Assembly: GCA_030533445.1 (NCBI GenBank)
Contig: CM060080.1
Coordinates: forward strand, 21,901,377 to 21,965,376
Origin: Cyprinodon diabolis
Taxonomy: Eukaryota; Chordata; Actinopteri; Cyprinodontiformes; Cyprinodontidae
Length of the DNA: 64,000 nucleotides
Direction: 5' to 3'
Shown here: positions 35,773 to 47,447 of the stretch, piece by piece
Position numbering within the stretch: the stretch's first letter is position 1
How the letters are laid out: each line of letters starts with the position of its first letter
Program-made: the position numbers and the translations under genes
The notes under the pieces: model-generated
What the model was told of the DNA's origin: nothing
Database searches by the model: none
The model's input: the letters and a program-made list of their open reading frames with translations, nothing else

Positions 35773-38700
35773 TACTGGTTTTATGCTGGCCATGTTCTAC
35801 TTGGCACTGAGGCTTGATCCAAATACCTCACATTATAGCTCTGACCTCCACTTTTCTTGGGGTCAACAGTAAAAAGTCCATCTAGGGTAGAAGAGGAAAT
35901 TCAGGCTGCTGTGCTAAATTTGGAAGCCTTCAGCCTTAAAGATGTCATTATGCAACAGGCACATGCAAACGACGCTGGTCAAATTACTACAACTACAACC
36001 TCCTGGAAAAGAACTACAAAAAACAAAACTTAGACAAATGCAGCGAACTGATAAAGCTCTCTGTTATAAAACCAAATACATATGCAGAAGATGACATTAG
36101 CATGTGTCACACATTACATAAATAACTTTATAATGCCAGACCGGTAAACTGTTGATCTCTTGTTTGACTGACTGAATAAGCTGTAGCACTTCTGGATTCA
36201 TGTTTTAATTGAAAACTTTGCTTTCTTTCTGGAATCCTCTCTGGCTTTTTAAACAAATCCACAATAAGTGCCTTATTCATTAATAAAGCAAACATACAGA
36301 GACAATAAGGTTCCTTTACAAAGTAAAAGGAACAATAACCATTAAAAAAATCTAAGTCCACAGTTCCTCAACACATATTCAGTGGAAAAATAAACGTGTC
36401 AACAGCATGACAGAAAACACAATCTTTTGCTTTAATGCCAAATCTTTTCTGAACCCCGTTAATGAATGGATAAATTCTACTGAAGGTTTTGAGCCACTAT
36501 AAGTGCTGTCTGAATAGTGCTGGCAGTAAGTAGGAATCAAGGTAGGAAAAGGTTTAGGTACAGATCATTGCATTGAGTTTTTTTTTTTGGAAGGCTGTAT
36601 TCCCAATTTGACAATCATCATCCATATCTGTCACATAATGATGTCCAATGGTTGTCCAGATTGTGCACAGCAGTTCAGAGTTTCTTTCCTATCTTATTGT
36701 TGACCCCATGAATGGTTTTCACTTCCAGGATTAGGAGTGAAGACTAGGAGCTAAGAGCTACAGTTTGATGCTTTAGGAATCTCCTGACACAGTTGTGCAT
36801 AATCTCTACAGTCGTAATGTCATGAGGTGATCGCAGGAGAGTTCCTACCCTTTTAACGTTGAACTCAGCTTGAAATCAAAAGATCATTTAAAAATATGTC
36901 TGAGTAATGAAATTTGGATTTCCTTTAAATGGAGTCACAAAGTGTGTCTTTTTTAAAAGCACATAGAAAATGTACTTTGGGCTGATGACATCACAAGAGC
37001 TGCAGGACTGAAGCTAAGTTGCTAATATTTGTAAACATTGGTATAGACAAATAATAGTGAATGGAAATAGTTTAAGTTTTTAAGGCATTTGATTGGAAGG
37101 GGTCCAACCGGATTGGAAGCCCCTCCTTAGCTCTAACTCAGTTGGCTGTTTTTAAGTGTGAGCCTGGTGACAATTGCTGGTTAAAGGTGCAGGCGATACA
37201 GCAGTTCTACTGGAAAACTCATAAGGACTTCAAATTCACCCTATTAAAATGCAGGAGCTGAATGCTGTTTAATGGATCAAGAAGATCAAAGACAAGTTTG
37301 AGTGATAAACTCTGGCCTGTTTCTAAGTGTTTTACTATTCCCAAATATCCCAGAGGTCTCTAGATTTACTCCCATGGCCTAAATGGTCAGAACAAGTAAA
37401 CATCTCAGAAAGAAGAATTACTTAAAGCATAAAGGGGGAAAAAACAAGAAAATTTTAATGGTTAAGCATAACTAAACTCTAATCAGTAGAGTGATGTCAC
37501 TGCAGGCATGTGATGACTAAAGCTTTATTTAATAGTGATTAAGTAACAATTCAAGGCAAAATAGCTAAATACATTCAAAAGCTGTCCAAGCAACTCTGTT
37601 CCACAGTTGACAAAGTATTTCTAAATGAGGTTGATTGATTTCAATTAAGAATCCAGTCTGTCAAGTCAATTTATCACAGCAAGGACCTCAGGAGATTTAA
37701 ACATGGGAAGTAATGGAGTTGTTCACTTGATTTAGCTTTGTTTTACCAACAGTAAAATAATACTGAAAATTATCGCCCAACGTATATTTCAATAAAAGAC
37801 ACAAATGGGTTAAAAAGCATCAAGAGGCAAAGTAAACATTGGTAAGGTCTATATCCACCTCAGAAATACACAACCATCTACACACACACACTGAGTGACA
37901 AATTAGAGTTACTGATGAATTTATCATGCAGGATTTAAACTGCAAGAGGAAACTGGAGTACCTGGGGAAATTGCATGCAAACAAGATCCAGCAAAGTCCT
38001 TGTGGAGGTTTAACACACAACCTCCCCAACACTAAGGGGCAGTATAGAGGTGAGTGATGTGGCTTTTTATTTTTATTTTTTTTTTAAAGCCACTAGATCT
38101 TTTTGACACAATTTCTTTACGTGTATCAAAAGTCGAACAAGAGAGACATTTTGTACTGATATTATTCTGCAAGGTTGTACATTTGTTTCAAATACAGTAA
38201 GAGTTCATGTGACTTACACTGCTCAAAAAATCTATTTAAGTTATACCAGGTGTTTAATCTATCAAATATTGATCTATATTAAAAGTGTGCATGAGGGCAA
38301 GAGGCAAAAATGGTATGTGCAAAAGATACTTGTGATTTATCAAATCAGGAAATTTCTTTGATAACTCACCCCTGTGTGCAGAAGGCGCCACCAGGGTTCT
38401 CAGGAAGCCTAGTGGTGGAGGTGGGGGGGGGGGGTATTCTATGCTACATCTATTTAGTCTCTTTTCTAATTCATCCCACTGCCTTTTCTCATAATCTGTT
38501 CTCCATGTTGGAGTCGGTGTTCATATCTACTTATTACTGTATGTCAGAGACGTCGCTCTGATCCACCTGCAGCAGAAGCAAGGCGGTTTCACACCAGCGC
38601 AGAAAAGCTGTTTTTTATCGGGTGGAAAAAAGAAAACCTTCTGAACTTCATCCCCTCAGCCCTGCTTTCAGAGCTGGCTCTATATCTATGGAGCAGCATG

Positions 38701-41129
38701 TGTTCACCTGTCTGCAAGTGTTCAGGTTGTCGATGAAACAGTCTAAAGAGTGCGACCTTTTCTTAGGTACATGTGCAAGTAAGTAATACTGTTTCCACGG
38801 CCCTTATGCTCATTAAAATCCAGCATATCTGCTTAACTTTAGTCTAAAATTGACAATTTTCAGTGTAACCAGCATTTGTGCTGAAAAAATCTGGACAGAG
38901 GCCCCGGGAAGGGAGCCCACATATCACTTAAGTGGCTGATATACTAAAAATATATATTTTTCTGCTGAATGAGGATAAAATTGAGAGTAGGGGCCGTCAC
39001 CCTAAAATACGCTGAGCGTCTTTATGTTCACCCCTCTACACGCCCTGATCCAGCCATAAATGGTCTATGTAAAGCACTGTATGAATGTCACTTTGTATTA
39101 AAATTAGCTGATTGATCAATATTATTATTCAGTTTAGGAAACAGAAATGGATGTGTTGGTGAATGAGGTTGAGAGTTGGACAAAGATGTATGGTGGCCAC
39201 AGTGCAAGCGGGATTAATGAATGAATGAAAACAAAGTTTGATGCAAGGACCGATTCTAATCCAAGGCAATTTGCACTGGCTCTAATATCTCAGCTTTAGG
39301 GATAAATTCACAATAATATTCCTTTCCTAAACGCTAAATGTGGAGAATTATTTCAGGCAGAGAATTAATGAAGTGTTGATTGTTTTTGACACCTGTATGG
39401 GGAATTTGTGTTGGTAAGAGCTAGCAGCCAGGAACCCCAGAGTGGTTAATAGCAGCAATAAATGTAATATAAGCCTTGAATCTGGATAAGATGTCCACCT
39501 TGCTATCTATAAGATTAAATATTAGCATAAATATACTAGTTTCCCTGATGACATTACGATATTTCCAAACTTTTCTATAGATACAGGAGTTATATTTAAT
39601 CTACATAAATCCAGTGCCATTCTATATATAAATTTCATATGCTGAAGGTGTGTAATAGAGCTATTTTTCACATGCAGAGCAATGGTAACAATCAGCTTTT
39701 CCAAGAAGGTTGCAGTGATAGAAAGTAAAACCACCCTCTGCAGGTATGTGGATCTGATGTAATGGTCTGCCTGCAGTCCTGGACCTTTCAAAAGAATACC
39801 TGGAGAATTTTGAACCAGCGAAATGTGACAAGACCAACCCTGAACTACTGAATAATTGAACACTTGTCTTGGGAGGAGAATGGAAAGAGTAGTGCCTGAA
39901 ACACTTCATCTCTTGGTATTCTCAGAAAAACAACATCTTGCTCATATTTTGTGAAGGAATATTACAGAGCAACAAAAGCTTTGGCATCCTGGCTTCTTTT
40001 GGAATCTCATGACTAGATTAATCACCAAAAATATCTTGAGTGCTGAAGGCCGAACAGTTTTCTGTGATTTTATTAAATAAGCAGAGTTTAAAAGCTTGGA
40101 AGTCCCAAATTGAAAAGCTGCTCTTCTGAGTGCAGTTTGTCTTTGTTCAGCTTTATAAGTTGGATCAAGTGAGAGCACACCCTACTAGTAAAACAAACTG
40201 CATCTACTCAAGCTTAAAAGAAATTAGCCAAGTATAAAGATGTTTTCCAAACTTGCTAAACTTTTAAAAATTCAGATTCATTTTTCTCATTTGGCTCGTT
40301 AAGACATGAAGAAAAACAAATTAGCAATTAGCTGCTTGCTACTTTGAATTTAGCAATAGAGCTGATGTTAGACCGACTTCTGCTCAGACTTAACATTTTT
40401 GCTCCAATAAAGAGATTCTTGACCACAAGTTGTGTGAGAGTTAGTGATCAAATCATGTGACATTACCTGATGAGCCCTTCAAGCTGGACAGACACATGAG
40501 GAGGCAATTAAAGAGTTTATTTACAGTAAATAAATGAATACTATTATTTTGATGCTCAGACCTAGGCAGAAGGCGTAGAGTCGAGCATTGCTAATGGTGA
40601 TAGATCTATGAAATAAGATATGTCTTCCTCTTGGGGCAGTGAAGGGCTGGACATGACATCAGATAGGACCACAAAGAGGCTTAGATGCTATTGGCTGCTG
40701 AGGATCCTTGGATATGAGAGGAAGCTTGGTAAAGATGGGACTAAATGACTTGGTATCTGGGTAAGGCTTCCAGATTGACTGCAGCCTCAAAATCTGAGAT
40801 TACATTTTCATCAATATGGATTTATTACAACCAGGAAGTCAGTAATGTTTTAAATGAACCATTATTCAACACAACACTAACAAACTTATACAATCTGCCA
40901 TATTTTATAACTTTAGTAACGGATACTAAAGACCCTCAAGGACTAATTTCATGTTTGTACCTGTAGATCAAGGAGGAAAATCCAGACATATTGCTCCCAT
41001 TCAGATGCATTAAGCCCAAAGATATTAGATTCTCATTTATGTTAAAACAATAGGATTTTTCTGTAGTTATTTAAAATCTCTGCCTGCTCATAAATCATAG
41101 TGTTGTTAATATTTTTCAGTCTTTAGTCC
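35773..41129. other. Intergenic, no gene seen
   Basis: This is a long stretch without a recognisable gene or clear transposon. It contains a 13-bp G run at 38422-38434. Open frames at 36128-36361, 37820-38032, 38310-38561 and 39522-39909 have no known domain or splice context. The segment at 40560-40780 is of higher complexity but unassigned. Confidence 0.5.
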
Positions 41130-41262
41130 TGTTTCCGTGACATATCTACAGTATGAGCTCAGGTTTTACTTTGACTAAGTGAATGTTCTCTCTTTAATCC
41201 CATTTGGAACGAAAACTGTCTGCTTTCTTTCTTAGACAGAGTTACCTATGAAATAACTCAAA
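41130..41262 (+). mobile_element. L2 LINE 3' UTR fragment
   Basis: It matches 15705-15835 of the L2 3' UTR copy in the same orientation. Shared words are GAATGTTCTCTCTTTAATCC against the related CCCTTTCATCC block, GAAAACTG, and TTTCTTAGACAGAGTTACCT. Confidence 0.65.
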
Positions 41263-41274
41263 AATCAAAGTGTG

Positions 41275-41307
41275 CCATGTTGCATCAGGAGCGCTGATGC
41301 AACATGG
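41275..41307. repeat. Perfect 14-bp inverted repeat
   Basis: CCATGTTGCATCAG at 41275-41288 and CTGATGCAACATGG at 41294-41307 are exact complements around a 5-bp loop (GAGCG). It lies just after an L2 fragment. Confidence 0.9.
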
Positions 41308-41649
41308 AGGTCCATCCTACTATACACAGTCCAGTTCAGATGCAAATCAAAGCCCCACTCACCGTTCTGCTGTGATCTTGGAGTCTTCTGTTGTGTATGG
41401 GTTATCTGTTCGACCATTTGAATCATGGTGAGTGTACTTATGTAATTTCTTGGGAATATGTTCCTGGACTGAACTGTAGATGCTTGGAAGCTGAAACCAG
41501 AGTCATCCCCCTCTGTTCAGCAAAGGCTTTAACAACCCAGAAGACACTTTAAATACATTTTACACTTTAAATCAAGAACAGAAGGAAATAGGAGTTTCAG
41601 GTCCATCGTTTTAGTTCCATTCTTCCTACCAGACATTGCTAAAAAAAGA

Positions 41650-41725
41650 AGAAAAAAAAAGCAACCCCACAGCATGGTGCTGCCAACACCATGCTTTATA
41701 GTATGGGTGGTATAGTTAAGTTGAT
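41650..41725 (+). mobile_element. hAT-like repeat fragment
   Basis: The text CAGCATGGTGCTGCCAACAC then CATGCTTTATAGTATGGGTG resembles the middle of a common fish non-autonomous hAT-like family. Only this core is recognisable. Confidence 0.5.
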
Positions 41726-42689
41726 ACCAGCTAATTGGGTGCAGTTTAGTGACTGGTTCGTTAGCGTTTATTGATGAATAAAGTTGTAAAACACTGACTT
41801 TTATTTTCAAAACTCCTGAAAAGCATTTTCTTTCCACCGCATGTTTATGCACAGATCCATTTTCATTAATCAAATTAAATCCTAGTGAAGACAATGAAGA
41901 TTGTGGCTGTATGCTAACAAATCGTAAAATGGTTCAAGGGGTATTACGGTAATTCTTTTGTAAGGCACAGCATATATTCATATTTTAGAAAATAAACATA
42001 ATTATAAGAATAAATAAATCAAATGAGAATTTGCAACGGATATCTTGCTGCTTCAAGGCACATTTCACTGCAGGTTTCACTGGCTAATTATTCCAGCTCC
42101 ACAATAGACCTGCTTCTCTAAGAAGAAAAGTAGGAATATAAAGAATATTAATTACATTTTCTATAAGCTTCTGTCTGGAGGGATCTGTTCTTCCTCTACA
42201 CAGTGCTGGTGTTTTTGTAATTAAATGCCCAATACAGAACAGCAGTTTAACCTTCAATGTGAAGCAGAATGTCAATTCTTTCCCTGAAAATGCAAACAAG
42301 CACAATGAGAAAAAAATATCGATTAAAAACAAACAAAAAAACCAACAACATCCTAACAGTTTAAAAAGGGTTGCAGTGAATAATTAGTTTACCTCTTCAG
42401 GATTCCCTTTGGTTTAATTGTTACACTTAAAAGCTACAGATAAATGAATACTTAAGTAGGTTTATTGTTATAGACAAACCTGAGTAAATATAGAAATGCA
42501 TTTTTTGAATTATTCTTTAATTTATTGAAGCAAAAACTTTTGACCAACCTGGTAAAAGGTAGTTCACCACATTTGTTACCAGAACTTTTCAAGCCAACAA
42601 GATTTTTCCTGACAGGCCGGTAGAATCATGAAAACTTATAAGTAGAACCTTAAATCATGAAGAGGATAAAAAATATTAAAATAGTATAT
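41726..42689. other. Intergenic, no gene seen
   Basis: AT-rich sequence without an identifiable gene or repeat. Confidence 0.45.
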
Positions 42690-43236
42690 CATTGCACAAA
42701 ACACAAAACCATCACCAATGGCCTGCTCATGGCATCTGACTCTGGATTACTCACCATCCTCCTTGAACTGAGAGCAGTTTTTGATATAGTGTCCCACCGT
42801 CAGTAGGCTTTCTTCCATTGGCATTACTAACACTCCATCTGATTAGTTTACTTCTTCTTTCTCTGGCCGCGCTCGGTTCATTCAACTGTAGACCCTAAAA
42901 TCCACCCCCTCCCATATCACTGCAGGTGTGTCTTTAACATCCACCTCCACTGCTATGCTGATGACACCCAGCTCTACCCCACCACAAAAACAGCTTCCTA
43001 CTTATTATAGACAGCTTCTCCATCTCCCCCTCCCCCCAGGTTAAGAGTCTGGGTGTCATCCTCCATAGCAACTATCCTTTCAATCGCATATCAATAACAT
43101 TACCCAGTCTGCCTACTTCTACTTAAGCAGCATCAACCACCTCCATCTCTCCCTTCCTCCACAGGCCATCCTTGCTCACAGCCTCGTCATGTCCCCACTG
43201 GACTATTACAACTCATTCCTCTTTGACCTTCCTCAA
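42690..43236 (+). pseudogene. Decayed L2-like LINE reverse transcriptase
   Basis: Broken pieces of an RT are readable in order but in shifting frames. First is NGLLMASDSGLLTILLEL followed by FDIV at 42715-42800 (compare [24 protein letters not shown] of the fuller copy). Next is [10 protein letters not shown] at about 42952-42981, the catalytic YADD block. Then SLGVILHSN near 43050 and SPLDYYNSFLFDLPQ at 43195-43236. Large parts are deleted between them. It is a different and much older LINE copy than the one at 31361. Confidence 0.8.
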
Positions 43237-43318
43237 AGGAAGGTCAAAGAGGAGAGAGTTCTTAGCATCTAGCCAAAGCTAGATGCTAAGAACTGTGTAG
43301 GGATCCCTATATAGGGAT
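43218..43318. repeat. Three consecutive perfect hairpins
   Basis: There is a 16-bp arm pair at 43218-43233 / 43237-43252 with a 3-bp loop. A 17-bp arm pair follows at 43257-43273 / 43278-43294 with a 4-bp loop. Last is the 16-bp palindrome ATCCCTATATAGGGAT at 43303-43318. All are perfect matches. The first left arm is the end of the LINE coding text (FDLPQ), so its right arm is an inverted copy of LINE sequence. Confidence 0.9.
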
Positions 43319-43662
43319 TTGCCATTTTAGATGAGTGTCCACACATCTAGTGGATAAAAAAGAAGTGGAGTCAACATTTCCCACAATGCACATTGAAAAG
43401 TAGTGACCATCCATGGTCACTTGATGAGCATATGTATCCCAGAATGCTTTGCGAGAGCTCTCCTCTCAAATAATCACGTGATTTGTCGTGGCAGCAAGAA
43501 AGAAAAAAAAAGCCGGGGTCATATGACCACCAGGGAGCGAAAAGCAGTGATCATCTTTCAGAACGGTTAGTTATCTGTGTTAACTATCAAGTCCATTGTA
43601 TAGTGCCCGCTCTATATAGTGATTGAGGGGGTAGTGTGGACATTCAGACACAGCCATAGTGA
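43295..43662. mobile_element. MITE, probable
   Basis: The end near 43600-43662 reads on the - strand as TATGGCTGTGTCTGAATGTC and CACTATATAGAGCGGGCAC. The other end has GGATCCCTATATAGGG and GAGTGTCCACACATCTAGTG. Fish genomes hold many short elements with such 'tag-gg-tatatag' ends and a CCCACAATGCA core, which is seen here at 43380. The boundaries are approximate and no target duplication was identified. Confidence 0.55.
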
Positions 43663-43679
43663 TGTAAAGCTGTGTTTTC

Positions 43680-43885
43680 TGTATAATTAAGATAACTGAT
43701 CTTGTTGTCTGCAATAATCTGAGCAAAGCGAAGCATGTAGATGTTGACTAGGAGGGGCCCCAAAATGGAGCCTTGAGGAACCCCGGATGTGTTGATTAAA
43801 CTTTCCCTTCAGACAGATAGAAGTCCCTTTCCTTAAGGTATTATTCCAACCAGTCCATTGCTTTATGATGGAGGCTAAACAGGTT
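43680..43885. repeat. Teleost interspersed repeat fragment, unassigned
   Basis: The string AGGAGGGGCCCCAAAATGG then AGCCTTGAGGAACCCC is a recognisable piece of a long, very common fish repeat. The fragment at 3840-4260 may come from the same family. It has no intact frame. Confidence 0.5.
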
Positions 43886-43927
43886 TTCAGTCACTTAATA
43901 AAATCAAGTGATCAATAGTGTTGAGTG

Positions 43928-44152
43928 GTGGGGGGTACCGGCCTAGTAGTCTGGGTCTTGCACTTGGATTCAAGAGGTTCTGAGTTCAAGCCCCACTCCC
44001 ACAGACTGCCACTCTGGCTCTCTGAGCAAGACCCTTAATCCCACGCTGCTCCCTGGACACCGCCCAATGGAAGCCCCAAAGATAAGGGGTTAAATGTCGA
44101 GAGGTAATTTCATTGCTTTGTACTTGTGACAGTGTAATGACATTAAAAAATG
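43928..44152 (+). mobile_element. tRNA-derived SINE
   Basis: It has a GGCCTAGTAGTCTGGGTC A-box region, a B box in GAGTTCAAGCCCC, then the body CTGAGCAAGACCCTTAATCC. The tail runs through TAATTTCATTGCTTTGTAC. It belongs to the same family as 34528-35772 (-) and 61988-62205 (+). Confidence 0.75.
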
Positions 44153-44259
44153 CTGCACTGAGGTTCTTACACAGTTTTAATTTATATGGCAGTTATGGTC
44201 TTGGTGCTATGCAAATGTCAAAAAAGTGCAAAAAATATTATAATAATACAAAAATATAT

Positions 44260-45243
44260 TCAGGTAAAAGAACAATAACTAAGATAAGAATTTTACTCAA
44301 ATACAAATAAAGTTACCAGCACAAAATCTTATTCAAGTAAGATTAAAAATTCTAAAGCAAAATTTATTGTTAAGTAAAAGTCAGTTTCCTATTTTTAAGC
44401 TAAAAAAAAAACCTTCTGGTCCATTTAATAATGGAAAGGATGAGAAATTGACCTTTAAGTGCTCATTATTGATAAAGAGCTGCAATGAATAAGTGTAGTG
44501 ATTAAAATCTTTTAAAAATGGTTTTTATAGTTAACTGCTAAATGTTCTGTAGTTGTAGGGCACCTTATTTAGCTTCTCTGTTTTCAAGATATTCAGCCAC
44601 CCATTCATAACCACAAATCAAAAACAAAGTTTAGTTTTTGAATTGTATTTGGTAACAGATTACAAAATCGTATCCCCTTTGTGCTTAAGATATACTAAAA
44701 TATATATTACTTTTAGAAACTCCATTTGGTAATGATTAAGAAACAAATTAATTCTCAGGTGTGGACTACCTGAGATAGTGTTAGATCACCTGCTGCTAAT
44801 CCGAGGAAAGATTCTCAGAAAGGAAAGGAGAAAACATCTTTAAGGATTAGCAGAACTTATTGCAGTCATGTTTAACAAAATCATTGATATAAGCACAGAT
44901 TACAAAGGATGTCTTTACCTTCTTTGTCTTAGGCCTACCTTCTTGACCAAAGTTGTGGAAACAGCATAATGACTCTGAAGTTAAGGTTTCTCCTCCACTT
45001 ATCACAAAGCTAAAACCTTCTCAGGATGTGGCTCCCAGTGCAGCATCAGCGTTTAGCGTTGGAATGTCATTCTAGCGGACTTGCACAGAAAGTGAACAGA
45101 CATGTAGAATTAATATCCTGAAAGAAAACCTCTTAGAGAGACAAAAGAAGGAGTTCCCCTTTTCACAGGACAGATATCGCGTAAAAACAGAGCTGCAGCA
45201 TTAGATCAAAGTCTGTTCTGGTATAACAACAGCCTAGTTGATT
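44260..45243. other. Intergenic, no gene seen
   Basis: A short block near 44260-44370 (ACTCAAATACAAATAAAGTTA) resembles the hAT-like family at 28460. The rest is unassigned, with no coding signal. Confidence 0.4.
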
Positions 45244-45475
45244 CACTTCAGTTTATTTACATCGTCAATTCACAACAATTGTCATCTCAAGGAACTTTAC
45301 TGAGAGAATATAACCAGACCATACAGTCAAACTGATTAAAAGCTTTCTATCTAAAGAAAACCAGTTTATTGCAATGACCCATTGACTTGAAGGTAATACC
45401 TCCATCAGAATCAGACTCGGCGTGAGCGGCCATCTGCTGAAGCCGACTGGGGTTCAAGGAGATGGAAGCAGAAAA
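45244..45475 (-). mobile_element. L2 LINE 3' UTR fragment
   Basis: This is the reverse complement of the L2 3' end: CAGTTTATTTACATCGTC, TCATCTCAAGGAACTTTACT, CATACAGTCAAACTGATTAA and CCGACTGGGGTTCAAGGAGA. It is diverged and carries an internal deletion relative to 33270-33560. Confidence 0.8.
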
Positions 45476-45586
45476 GTTCAAAGTTCAGACCTGAAGAGTC
45501 ATTTTTAAAATTTGAAAACTGATGTTCACAAATGTTCATCTAATTTGATTGAGCTGAGGTTTCTAAGAGGAATTTATTCAATAGTT

Positions 45587-45858
45587 CAGTGGTCTCCAAC
45601 CCTGGTCCTCAAGATCTACTGTCCTACAGATTTTAGATGCATCCCTGCTTCAACACAGCTGAATTAAATGATTGATTACCTTTTCAAGCCATTCATTTGA
45701 TTCAGCTGTGTTGAAGCAGGGATGCTCAGTAAGTGGCGGTAATGCTACTAACAGTTTGTTGCCAACCGCCATAAAACTCGACAAGAAGAAGAAGAAGCAG
45801 GGATGCATCTAAAATCTGTAGGACAGTAGATCTTGAGGAACAGGTTTGGAGACCACTG
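45587..45858. mobile_element. hAT MITE with perfect 8-bp TSD
   Basis: The ends are CAGTGGTCTCCAA and its complement TTGGAGACCACTG. The inverted repeats extend over about 65 bp per arm with few mismatches, so the whole element can fold on itself. The flanks are the identical 8-mer CAATAGTT (45579-45586 and 45859-45866). Without the nested insert the MITE would be about 191 bp. Confidence 0.93.
45725..45793 (+). mobile_element. 69-bp insert with (GAA)n tail inside the MITE
   Basis: It is flanked by the perfect 12-bp duplication GAAGCAGGGATG (45713-45724 and 45794-45805). It ends in a GAAGAAGAA run. Inside, TGGCGGT near 45734 and ACCGCCA near 45766 can pair as a stem. Long duplication plus a simple 3' tail is what L1/L2-type retroposition of a small RNA leaves. 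Its source RNA was not recognised. Confidence 0.7.
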
Positions 45859-45866
45859 CAATAGTT

Positions 45867-47447
45867 GATCTTCAGGTCTGCACAATCTTATTTTTCTCCC
45901 AGTTCACAGTTATTTGCTATGCTTTGTTGATTTATCAAATAAAATCAAAAGGAAATACAAACAAACATGGTTACGTGTTTCGGAATAGATCAATACATTG
46001 TCCAGGTGAATTTAGTATTCTCCTCATGTGTTGGTATCAGCTGATGCGCATTTAGCAATCATGCCATGAGATCATATAAAGATCATGCATTACTGCTCCG
46101 TCCATCAGCTATCCATTGGTAATGTTTATCTGTTAATAAACGATCCTTTCTTTTAAACATTTGGTGTCACTGTTTATTATCATTAAATGTAGGCAGGGAA
46201 ACCAAAATGGTCCTAATGAATCAGACAAAAATGTCAGCAGCATTGGTTAGTGTAATTCAGAAGCAATCAGTATCACCATGTGGTTCTGGCTAAAGGTGTT
46301 TGAATAATTCTGCTGGGAACTGTGCAGTAAAAATGAGGAATAAGGAAAATGTAGAACATTAAAGGGAGAAGAGGGAGACGGAGGTGACACAAAATGTTCA
46401 GGGCCACGACACAGTGACCTTCTGCAGGCCACAAAAACAAGAGGACTGACAGAAAAATGTATGAAAGACAGGAAAAGATTAAATGTATGTGAATTAAGTG
46501 GAGACCAAGAAAAGAGAGGAGTCAAGTTAAGGAGGTAAATATGTGAAAGATTTGAGGATTTGAAGCAATGTAAAAGGGAAAAAGTGTGAGATTATGAAAG
46601 TTAGTAAGAAGATGGAAGCAAAGCTGAGAAGAGAACCAGAGACAGAGGGAGACAAAGGGAAACATGAAGTGAGGGAGAAGTGTCAGACGGTCGGATTAAA
46701 GGGAGAGAAAGAATGAAAGAGTGATGGGGGGTGACTGCTGATGAATAATTGGTGGTGAGTACACAGAGCAGTGACGCTCAGCCTTTCCCGCCGCCGCCGC
46801 TTTGCTGGAGGCCTCACAAACATCAAGCAGAGCATTAAAAATAGCAGCGATCATTTGAAAACAGGCCAGAGGAAAAGCGTATTTACAAATAATTACTCCC
46901 AACATTTGTTTCATCCAACTTGGAGGAGCGAGGCGCGGGGTGTGCTACAGTACAACAATTCAACATGGTGGGAAAAAAAATAAATATTTGTTTCCTTCTA
47001 AGCGGGACTTTTACCTCAGAGGCAGCCTGACACCTGCTGAGACGATTGACACCAAGCCTCCTTCAGACAATTATTGTCATTCCGCCTTGTTTAGACTCCA
47101 GGACATTTTGGAAACTTTTGTTTTATACAAACATCTTTCAGACTTAACATGAATGATGAACAATAGTTCAGCCGCCAAACCTCCTGATCTAAAGCTGATA
47201 ATTAAAGGAAAAATATTGAAAACAACTAATTCTACAAGGATTTTATCCAGGTTAGCTCTACATCCTCCTAAAGACTCAAAGTTTCACAAATTGGTTCCAT
47301 GCTTCTATTCTATCAAAGCTTCACCTGATTAAACCGGTTTCATGAGGGGAACAGAACATGGACCCTGATGGTAATGTGCAACTCTTTGTAAAACTATGGC
47401 CAAATCAGAAATATTGTGTTAAAGATATAAAGTCATGTTAGACCAGG
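45867..47447. other. Intergenic, no gene seen
   Basis: No gene recognised. 46540-46760 is purine-rich. 46760-46900 is more complex, has a (CCG)n run at 46788-46800, and could be regulatory, but there is no direct support. Confidence 0.4.
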
